Shown here in pieces: positions 17,713-25,336 of a stretch of 64,000 nt of DNA. Origin of the DNA: Bacteroidales bacterium (GTDB lineage Bacteria > Bacteroidota > Bacteroidia > Bacteroidales > UBA932); NCBI GenBank assembly GCA_016281435.1, contig JAEEIQ010000019.1:20792-84791 (forward strand), written 5' to 3'. The translations under genes and the position numbers were made by a program. Numbering within the stretch: the stretch's first letter is position 1; each line of letters opens with the position of its first letter. The notes under the pieces are model-generated. The model was not told where the DNA came from. It worked only from the letters and a program-made list of their open reading frames with translations, and did no database searches.

Positions 17713-20568
17713 TTATTTGAATTCTGTCCTGAGGAGGACCGTCCTGCGGTCTCCGTTGATATGTACTTTGATCTTGCCGTCGGCGGGAAGGGCGCTGTCC
17801 GTGGAGACCTGTCCGTTCGCCGGGATCGTGAGGGTCGTCTTCTGCCCTCCGTTGACGTCGATGGAGACCGTGATGGCTTCGCCGGCGTTGTTCTCGAAGA
17901 CCGTGGTCATAGTCGTGGTCCCGACGGGGGCCTTCGCGACGAAGTAGCCTTCCCCGATGCTGGCGCCTTTCTCGTCATCGACGAGGTCGTTGCCTCCAAG
18001 CGAAAAACTGAACGGCGCGAAAGGACGGCGTCCGCGGGGGAGATACTGTATGCCGGGTCGGGAGTTCCAGCCGCCGTAGCTGCCGACGTAATGGTAGCCG
18101 CGGGCATCCACCTTGAGCGGGTACTTCGCCCTGCGGTCCATGGGAACGATGGGGTAGGGGTTCACTACCAGGCCGTTGACCGCTCCGGTGACTATTCCCC
18201 TTTCAGATTCGTAATCGCCCCATTCAATCGTGCGGCCGACCTGGATGTAGGGTTCGGCCCTGGTCCCTGAAGAGGCGTAATTGACAAGGTTTACCAGCAG
18301 TTTTTCAGCTACGGGGTCGATGCCGCAGCGGGCTGCCAGGTCGAAGCCGCAGAACATGGCGGAGCCGTTGCCGTGAATGGTCTCCGTGAGGGCGGCGGCC
18401 GACAGGTTGCGGGTATAGTCCGCAAGAATCATGGTCCCGGCGAGGTCGACCCCGTGGGCGGTGAAGCCGCCGCGGACGGGATAAATCATGGGGAAGCCCT
18501 GCTTCGATTCGTCGAAGCCCGTGTAGTCGGACCAGAGCTTCATGCGCTCGTGCCCTATGCCAGAGAATACAGGGTGCTCCGGACGTTCGATATTTATGTT
18601 CATCCCGTCCATGTATTCATAGGAGGGAGAAAGGTATGTCGGGTCGTTGTTGCTGAAGTCCAGCGTCTTGATGCCCGGTTCTATCCATGAGGGGTCGAAA
18701 TCGGGATTCTGCCGCAGGCACAGTATCCTTCCGCCTGAGGCCATGAAGTCCTCGAGACCGGCTTTTGCGGAGGCTATTGTTCCGTCCCAGGAATCTTCCC
18801 CGATTATCAGGGCCTCGCCGGAATCCAGCCTGGATCCGGGCAGCCAGGGCCTGGGTGAAAAGCCGAGTGAACGGAGGGCTTCGAAAGTCTTGCCGGAGGG
18901 ATCGTAGATGCTGACCTTGCTGCCGGCTTCGGCCGCTCCTGTCCAGTCGGGGGCGGCGATGAAGAAGTTGAAGTTGTTCTTGCTGACCACCTTGCCGTCT
19001 GCGCCGGTGATGGCTCCGATGAGCTTGTATTCGCCTGTCGGCGTGTCAGCGGGTACGGGGATGCTGAAACGATGCTTCCAAGTCCCGTAATAAGGTACGT
19101 CGGGAACGGGAATCTCGCCGGAAGCGGTTTCGCGGCGGTCGGCGCTCTCGAGTCGCCATTCTATCTTCGCTCCCTGCAGGTCACGGCAGTAGTCGTCATC
19201 GTTGACTATGTGCGCCGTAAGGGGAATGTCGCTGCCGGCCTTGGCATTGGGATTCCAGCATTCCCAACTCAGCAGGACAGGCTGGTAGCTGACGCCGTAC
19301 TGCCAGGCGGCGGGTTTGGGTTTCATCTCGGCGAAGCTGCGCACCTCATCCCAGTCGAAGAAAATGATGGTGAAGGGCATGACTCCGCTGATGTAGGGGT
19401 TTTGCGAACGTACGCGGCGGAACATTTCGGTCACGTTCTTCAGTACCGATGCCTGGTACTCGAGGGCGGCGTCCGCCTGCTGCGACGGGGTCAGATGCCC
19501 TGTCCAGCATTTCTGCGAGCCTGGCTGCTTCGTGCGGGAACAGAGGTTGTAGCGGCCGTCTATGCTTGTGTAGTTGCCTACGCATTCGGAGAAGGTGACT
19601 GCCTGGGTCTTGCCCGGGTTCTGCCACATCTGCACGTCGCGAAGGTTCAGGAAGGTCAGCCAGGAGTTGTAGTACCAGCCCCAGTAGCGGTGCACGTCAT
19701 ATACGTCTCCGGCGCGTCCGAGGCCGTAGCCTGCGTTGCCTATGTACTCGCGGGTGTCGTCCCAGTTGGTCTTGAGTTCCTTGTGAACGCGGCGCAGGAA
19801 GTCCATGTAGGCTTCGCCGGTCTTGCCGCGCGTTGCCATCTCATTGGACAGTGTGTAGATCACGACCGAAGGGTGGGACGAGAAATCCCCGAGGTCGGTG
19901 TCCTTGTAGATGGACAGGGACTTTTCAAAGTCCTTCGGAGGGCCCTGGGTGGTGCCTCCGGTCGGACGGCCGTAGCGTCCGCCGAAGATCATCATCCCTT
20001 CCTCGTCGCAGACGTCCATCCAGTTCTGGTTGTCGGGAATACGGATGATGTTGATGTTCATCCCCTTGAGGAAGCGGACGTAGTCGCGGGCGAAGGCCTT
20101 GCTTTCCTCGAGTTCCCTGGGTATTCCGCGGTTGGGCGGATTGATGGCGTTGCCGCGGAGGAAAATCTTCTTTCCGTTGAGCAGGAAGTTGCCGTCCACC
20201 ATTTCGAAACGGCGGAATCCCGTACGCACGGTGGCGCTTTCCTTGCCGCAGCTGACCTTGATGTCATAGAGCACCGGGTTGACCGGACTCCATAGTTCGG
20301 GCTTCAGGCCCTTTACGGTGGCCCTGAAGCATCCGTCCGGGGTGAAAGAACCCGCAGACGACAGTTTCCCTTCCCAGATGGGGGAGCCTCCCCCTGCGGG
20401 GGTGATGCTGGCCGTGAGTTTCGCTGCGTCGGCCTTCCTTTCGAGGAAGATGTCGACGGTCAGTCTCTCGTCGGTGGTGAAGGGCATTACCCTCTTTATT
20501 GCGGGACCTGCCTGGCAGAGCGATGCTGCCAGAAGCAGGAAGCAAACTATTGTTGCGGGTGCTTTCAT
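17713..20568 (-). CDS. GH2-type beta-glycosidase lacking the N-terminal jelly-roll domain
   Basis: The signal peptide ends near CQAG (about 21). About 100 residues of immunoglobulin-like sandwich lead into GFRRFEMVDGNFLLNGKKIFLRG, the classical GH2 entry to the barrel. Glu243 in YTLSNEMA is the probable acid/base and Glu328 in VTFSECVGNY the probable nucleophile. After the barrel there is another immunoglobulin-like segment (about 430-540), then a flavodoxin-like region (ALIIGEDSWDG, ASGGRILCLRQNP, GNGSAMFCGFDLAARC) that resembles the non-catalytic amidotransferase-like domain of some beta-galactosidases. The roughly 180-residue sugar-binding domain that normally starts GH2 proteins is absent, although a complete signal peptide is present. 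Activity may be beta-galactosidase, beta-glucuronidase or similar; the specificity is unknown. Confidence 0.8.
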   Translation of the reverse strand: MKAPATIVCFLLLAASLCQAGPAIKRVMPFTTDERLTVDIFLERKADAAKLTASITPAGGGSPIWEGKLSSAGSFTPDGCFRATVKGLKPELWSPVNPVLYDIKVSCGKESATVRTGFRRFEMVDGNFLLNGKKIFLRGNAINPPNRGIPRELEESKAFARDYVRFLKGMNINIIRIPDNQNWMDVCDEEGMMIFGGRYGRPTGGTTQGPPKDFEKSLSIYKDTDLGDFSSHPSVVIYTLSNEMATRGKTGEAYMDFLRRVHKELKTNWDDTREYIGNAGYGLGRAGDVYDVHRYWGWYYNSWLTFLNLRDVQMWQNPGKTQAVTFSECVGNYTSIDGRYNLCSRTKQPGSQKCWTGHLTPSQQADAALEYQASVLKNVTEMFRRVRSQNPYISGVMPFTIIFFDWDEVRSFAEMKPKPAAWQYGVSYQPVLLSWECWNPNAKAGSDIPLTAHIVNDDDYCRDLQGAKIEWRLESADRRETASGEIPVPDVPYYGTWKHRFSIPVPADTPTGEYKLIGAITGADGKVVSKNNFNFFIAAPDWTGAAEAGSKVSIYDPSGKTFEALRSLGFSPRPWLPGSRLDSGEALIIGEDSWDGTIASAKAGLEDFMASGGRILCLRQNPDFDPSWIEPGIKTLDFSNNDPTYLSPSYEYMDGMNINIERPEHPVFSGIGHERMKLWSDYTGFDESKQGFPMIYPVRGGFTAHGVDLAGTMILADYTRNLSAAALTETIHGNGSAMFCGFDLAARCGIDPVAEKLLVNLVNYASSGTRAEPYIQVGRTIEWGDYESERGIVTGAVNGLVVNPYPIVPMDRRAKYPLKVDARGYHYVGSYGGWNSRPGIQYLPRGRRPFAPFSFSLGGNDLVDDEKGASIGEGYFVAKAPVGTTTMTTVFENNAGEAITVSIDVNGGQKTTLTIPANGQVSTDSALPADGKIKVHINGDRRTVLLRTEFK

Positions 20569-20586
20569 CTCAGATGGGATTATGGT

Positions 20587-22194
20587 TTACCAGCCGGGGT
20601 TCTGGCCGTATCCGGGCATCAGGTCGAGCTGCTTGAGGGGAATCGGCCACATCCAGTCGCGCTCGTCCTTGAAGTTCTTGCGGGGCTGGTCGTAGTCGCT
20701 CTCGAGCATGGGATCGTCGGCCTTGGAGTCGCCGGCATGGGCGCGTACCCTTTCGGCAAGGAGGCCGAGGCGTTTCAGCTGGTTCCAGCGGACGCCTTCG
20801 AAGTGGCACTCGCGGGCAGTTTCCTCAAGTATGTCCTCGAGGGTGAGGGTTCCGGTGAACTTGGCGTTGCCGGCCCTTTCCCAGGTCTTGTTGTAGTATT
20901 CCTTGGCCTTCGGGCTGGTGCCGCCGTCACGGTGGAAGTAGGCCTCGCAGCCGATGAGCGCGGTCTCGGCGAGACGATAGACGGGCATGTCCTTGAAGGA
21001 CGTGGTCTTGTCGGGTTCGTCAGGATGGGTGTAGCCGAAATCCATGTACTTCTTTGTCGCAGGGTGGCCGCGTCCGATGTAGTTGGCCTTCGTGGGGACA
21101 TAGTCCTGACCGTACTTGGCGTTCTTGGGATCGTTGAACTTGTAGCCATGGACGAAGAGGTCGGTGTATCGTCTGTCGTTGGCCTTGTCGTAGAGGCTGA
21201 GCAGGTAGGAGTTGGGATAGACCCTTCCCCAGCCGTATCCGCCGTACTCGTTGGTCATGATCATGCCGCCTTCGGAACGGTACATGGGTGTTACGACGAG
21301 GGACATCCTGTGGCCCTTGACGATGCCGCTGCTGACGGTGTTGCCGCCGCCGGGATTCTGCGAGTACTGGAAGCAGTAGAGGATCTCGGGGGAAGAGAGG
21401 TCTGCGCCGTCGAAGATCGTCCAGGTGTCCGTATCCATGTGGTGGTAGGTGTCTTTCGTGAAGATCTCGTCAACCTGCTTGATGGCTTCATCCCAATCTT
21501 CCTCCCACATGGCCAGCTGGGCACGGATGTGCTTGGCGACGGCCTTGTTAAGACGACCTCTCTGGGGATAGTTCCAGTCGAGGTACTTCTCGGCTTCGGC
21601 GAGGTCGGCCTTGATCTGGGTGAAGATCTCTTCCTTGCTGGCAGCGCGGAAGGTGCGCCCGAAAGCGTTGTCCACGGTCGTAGGATCGGTGTTGAGGTAG
21701 AGACGCTCGAACCTCTGGTAGAGGAGGAAATAAGATCTTGCCCTGAAGAGGCAGGCTTCGCCGTAAGGCCAGCCGACCTCGGGGTCGGACAGGTCGAGTT
21801 CCTTTGCTCCGGCTATGATTTCATTGGCCTTGCCTATGATGGAATAATGCCTGTTCCAGTACTGCTGGAAATGGCCGCTGTCGGATTTGTAATTGTCGAG
21901 ACGGGCAAAAGAGGCCGCCGTACCTGCGCGGAAAATCATGAGATCCGTGCAGTAGTCCATCATCGTGACCACGTACACGTCGCCGTTGCCCTCGTTTTCG
22001 CTTGAGTCAAAAACTATGCCCCTGTCCTTCATATACAGACCGATAATTGCTTTCTGCAGCCCTTCGGCGTTTGTGAAAAGGAACTCGGAGGTAGGCGCAG
22101 TCTGCGATTCCGGGTACAGCCACTTGTCGGTGCAGCCGGAAAGAGTCGCGAGGGCCAGGATGGCCGCAGGGAATATTTTTAATATGGTTTTCAT
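20587..22194 (-). CDS. susD: SusD/RagB-family glycan-binding lipoprotein
   Basis: SusD-like proteins form the lid of the outer-membrane SusC transporter and capture glycan at the cell surface. I chose the ATG at 22194 because it gives a clean signal peptide with lipobox Cys21 (TLSGC) and lies 13 bases after the SusC stop; the frame is open 13 codons further upstream. The length of 535 residues is normal. Typical features are the N-terminal TSEFLFTNAEGLQKAIIGLYM, the tetratricopeptide-like helices (GEACLFRARSYFLLYQRFERLYLNTDP), YRLAETALIGCEAYF, RECHFEGVRWNQLKRLGLL, and the C-terminal RDWMWPIPLKQLDLMPGYGQNPGW. The pairing with SusC defines this region as a PUL. Confidence 0.95.
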   Translation of the reverse strand: MKTILKIFPAAILALATLSGCTDKWLYPESQTAPTSEFLFTNAEGLQKAIIGLYMKDRGIVFDSSENEGNGDVYVVTMMDYCTDLMIFRAGTAASFARLDNYKSDSGHFQQYWNRHYSIIGKANEIIAGAKELDLSDPEVGWPYGEACLFRARSYFLLYQRFERLYLNTDPTTVDNAFGRTFRAASKEEIFTQIKADLAEAEKYLDWNYPQRGRLNKAVAKHIRAQLAMWEEDWDEAIKQVDEIFTKDTYHHMDTDTWTIFDGADLSSPEILYCFQYSQNPGGGNTVSSGIVKGHRMSLVVTPMYRSEGGMIMTNEYGGYGWGRVYPNSYLLSLYDKANDRRYTDLFVHGYKFNDPKNAKYGQDYVPTKANYIGRGHPATKKYMDFGYTHPDEPDKTTSFKDMPVYRLAETALIGCEAYFHRDGGTSPKAKEYYNKTWERAGNAKFTGTLTLEDILEETARECHFEGVRWNQLKRLGLLAERVRAHAGDSKADDPMLESDYDQPRKNFKDERDWMWPIPLKQLDLMPGYGQNPGW

Positions 22195-22207
22195 GTCTGT
22201 GCCTGAT

Positions 22208-25200
22208 TTAGAATGAAACAGTGAATGTAGCATTGTACTGGCGAGGTTCGGGATAAGTTCCCGGAGATGTCTCAGGACTGTAGGAGAGATACTCCGTGAA
22301 AGTCAGCAGGTTGGTTGCAGCCAGCGTGAGCTTGGCGCTCTTGAGTTTCAGGGCGTTCAGGACCTTGGGTCCGAAGGTGTAGCCGACTGAAAGGGTGCGG
22401 AGCCTGAGGTAGGAGGCGTCGCGCAGGGAGGACTGCTGGTGGTAACTTATACCCTGGATGGACAGGGGGCGGGGAGCCTCGTTGGAAGGATTGGTAGGGG
22501 TCCAATAATCGACCTTGATGCCGTTCAACTTGCCGGCGAGGGAGCCTCCGGAATCGTAGTCATAGAGCCACTTGTTCTGCTTCATGGCGCCATAGACCCC
22601 ATACCAGTCCATGTAAATGTTGAAATTCTTGTAGCGGAAGCCCATATTGAATGACCCGACGAACTTCGGATCAGTGGGAATGACCTGGCGGTCGTTCTCG
22701 TCGATCTTGCCGTCCTTGTTGTAATCCACGACCTTGACGCTTCCAGGTTCCACTATGTCGGACCTCTTGAGCGGACTGTCGGCGACTCCGTCTCCGTCGG
22801 AGTCAAAGACAAGATCCTTCAACACCCAGGCGCCTGTGTCCTTGTAGACATTCAGGTCAAAATCGTCATACTGGTAGATGCCGTTGGTCCTGTAGGTGTA
22901 GTAAACGTTGATGGGCTGGCCTATGAACCATCCGTTGGCCTTGTCGTCGATGGGCTTGCCATCCTCGTCGAGGTCGCCGGAGAGGCGGACTATCCTGTTG
23001 TCGAACTGGGAGAAGACGATTCCGGCAGTCCATTCGATGTCCCTCTTGCGTATGATGGCTCCGTCGATGTTGATGTCCCAGCCGCTGGTCTTGGTCTTCG
23101 CGATGTTGTCGGTCATGCTGGTGTAGCCCAGCGCGCTGTTGATGCGGCGGGTGAAGAGCAGGCCGTCGGTGCGGGTGTTGTAGTGCTCGATGGTTCCGTT
23201 CAGGCGGTTTTTGAAGAATCCGAAATCGACTGCCACGTTGGCGGATTTTGTGGATTCCCAGTGCAGGTTCTTGTTGGGCAGGGCGCTGCCGGGAGTGTAA
23301 CCGTGGATATAGACGCTTCCGTCGTTTGTCGCGAATTCATATTCTGCGTCGGAGACAGTTCCCAGGGTTTCGTAGTTGCCGATGCCGTTCATGTTGCCGA
23401 CGGCGCCGTACGAGGCCCTGAACTTAAGGTTGGAGATCTCCTTGATGCCCTTCATCCAGGGCTCCTGATTGATACGCCATGCCGCGGAGATCGAAGGGAA
23501 GGTGCCCCACTTCCTGCCGGCTCCGAAACGGGAGCAGCCGTCTCTTCGGAACGCTGCATTGACCATGTAGCGGTCCTTGTAGGCGAACTGGGCACGGGCC
23601 AGGTAGGAAATGATGAACAGCTCGGTGAAAGTATGGGTCTGGTCAGTGTTCTCGCCGTCCTGGATCATATGCCACCAGAAGGAATCCACAGGTACGTTGT
23701 TGGCTCCGAATCCCAGGGAACTCTGGGGCTGGTGCTCATAGGTGTGGGCCACGGTGAGGTTCAGCCGGAAATCTTTGTTGGTGAAGGGGACCTGGTAGGT
23801 GATGATATTCTCAAGCTGATACTTGAAGAACTTGGAATCCGTAATGGAACCTGCGGAACCTCCTCCGAAGTAATCTTTGGTCTTGTATGAACCCTTTTCC
23901 TGGAAGCGGTTGTAGTAGCCGAAGTTGAAGCGGTAGGACAAGCCCTTCAGGGGGTGGATGTCGATGTAGGTGTTGAGACGGGCTATGTCGGTGTCCGTCT
24001 GGCTCCTGTAGTACTGGGCGTTGTAGAGGGGGTTACGCGACATCTCGACATTGATGTATTTGGTCGGGTTGCCTTCTTCGTCGAAGGGAACGCCCAGGGG
24101 AGACATGGTGATATAACTGCTGAAGGACTCGGGCGCACCGAGGTTCTGCTGTTTGATGTAGTTGTTGCTGAATCCCAGAGTGAGCCATTTGCGGGCCTCC
24201 CAATCCAGATTGACGCGGAGATTGCCCCTTGTGAAGCGAGAGCCGATGTTGACCATGCCCTTGTGGTGCATATAGCCGGCTGATGCAGAGACCTTCACCT
24301 TGTCGGTGCCTCCGCGGACGCTCAGGTCATACTTCTGGATGAGGGCCGGGGAGAGCATGAGTTTCTCCCAGTCCGTGAATTTTCCCGACATGTAGCTGGC
24401 CTTCATCATTTCGTCCGTCAGCACTTCGTCTACGGTCAGAGCCTCTATTTCCTTAGGATTATCTATGCCCTTGTCATGGGCGATGGCCTGCCTGCGGAGT
24501 TCGAAATACTCGTCTGCGTTATAAAAGTCGAAGTTCCTCCAAAGGTGCTGGGAACTGATAGATGAGGTGAAGGTCACCGTGGCCTTTTCCTTGGTTCCGC
24601 GCTTTGTCGTCACTATGATGACGCCGTTTGCGGCGCGGGCGCCGTAGATGGCCTGCGAGGCGGCGTCCTTGAGGATTTCAAGGCTCTCGACATCGTCAGG
24701 AGCAATGGCATTGAACTCGGTGTCCGTGGTGATGATGCCGTCGACGACGTACATCGGGGTGTTGGAATTGTCCTTGACGGAGCGGATGCCCCTGATCTGG
24801 ATGTTGGAGGTCGCTCCCGGTGCTCCAGAGCTCAGGGTGACCTGGACGCCGGCGGCGCGTCCGCGCATCATCTCGGTGATGTTGGTAGCGGGGGAAGCTG
24901 CAAGCTCCTCTGCCTTGATCGAGGTGACGGAACCGGACACGTCGGAGCGGCGCTGCACGCCGTAACCGACCACGACGACTTCGTCGAGCAGGTCGGCGTC
25001 AGGCTCGAGCGTGACGTCGATCACGCCGCGGCCGCCGATCTCGACTTCGAGGTCCTTGTAGCCGACACTGGTGAACAGAAGGGTGTTCTGCCCTGCGGGA
25101 ACCGTGATGGTGTACTGCCCTTTGAGGTCAGTGGCAGTGCCGCCTCGTGTCGTTCCCTTGATGAGCACACCTGCGCCGATTACCGGCACTTTGCCGTTCT

Positions 25201-25315
25201 CGGTGACTTCCGAGACGGTTCCCCTGACCGTGCGGTTCTGGGCCTGGGCGCTTACGGCACCCACGGCCAGCAGTGCCAGCGCGACGGCAAGGGTCTTCAT
25301 AAAGGTTGTTTTCAT
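22208..25315 (-). CDS. susC: SusC/RagA-family TonB-dependent outer-membrane glycan transporter
   Basis: This protein imports oligosaccharides across the outer membrane, powered by TonB. It has a signal peptide ending at SAQAQ (about 26), a carboxypeptidase-regulatory-like domain (about 28-110, with GQYTITVPAGQNTLLFTSVGY), then a plug domain opening with DEVVVVGYGVQRRSDVSGSV and including ANGVIIVTTKRG. The remainder is the 22-strand barrel ending in an aromatic strand (YNATFTVSF), as expected for outer-membrane insertion. The length of 1035 residues is usual. No STN signalling domain is present, which agrees with control by the hybrid two-component regulator rather than by a sigma/anti-sigma pair. 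It is followed at once by susD. Confidence 0.96.
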   Translation of the reverse strand: MKTTFMKTLAVALALLAVGAVSAQAQNRTVRGTVSEVTENGKVPVIGAGVLIKGTTRGGTATDLKGQYTITVPAGQNTLLFTSVGYKDLEVEIGGRGVIDVTLEPDADLLDEVVVVGYGVQRRSDVSGSVTSIKAEELAASPATNITEMMRGRAAGVQVTLSSGAPGATSNIQIRGIRSVKDNSNTPMYVVDGIITTDTEFNAIAPDDVESLEILKDAASQAIYGARAANGVIIVTTKRGTKEKATVTFTSSISSQHLWRNFDFYNADEYFELRRQAIAHDKGIDNPKEIEALTVDEVLTDEMMKASYMSGKFTDWEKLMLSPALIQKYDLSVRGGTDKVKVSASAGYMHHKGMVNIGSRFTRGNLRVNLDWEARKWLTLGFSNNYIKQQNLGAPESFSSYITMSPLGVPFDEEGNPTKYINVEMSRNPLYNAQYYRSQTDTDIARLNTYIDIHPLKGLSYRFNFGYYNRFQEKGSYKTKDYFGGGSAGSITDSKFFKYQLENIITYQVPFTNKDFRLNLTVAHTYEHQPQSSLGFGANNVPVDSFWWHMIQDGENTDQTHTFTELFIISYLARAQFAYKDRYMVNAAFRRDGCSRFGAGRKWGTFPSISAAWRINQEPWMKGIKEISNLKFRASYGAVGNMNGIGNYETLGTVSDAEYEFATNDGSVYIHGYTPGSALPNKNLHWESTKSANVAVDFGFFKNRLNGTIEHYNTRTDGLLFTRRINSALGYTSMTDNIAKTKTSGWDINIDGAIIRKRDIEWTAGIVFSQFDNRIVRLSGDLDEDGKPIDDKANGWFIGQPINVYYTYRTNGIYQYDDFDLNVYKDTGAWVLKDLVFDSDGDGVADSPLKRSDIVEPGSVKVVDYNKDGKIDENDRQVIPTDPKFVGSFNMGFRYKNFNIYMDWYGVYGAMKQNKWLYDYDSGGSLAGKLNGIKVDYWTPTNPSNEAPRPLSIQGISYHQQSSLRDASYLRLRTLSVGYTFGPKVLNALKLKSAKLTLAATNLLTFTEYLSYSPETSPGTYPEPRQYNATFTVSF

Positions 25316-25336
25316 AAGTATTGAAATGGTTGTTAG

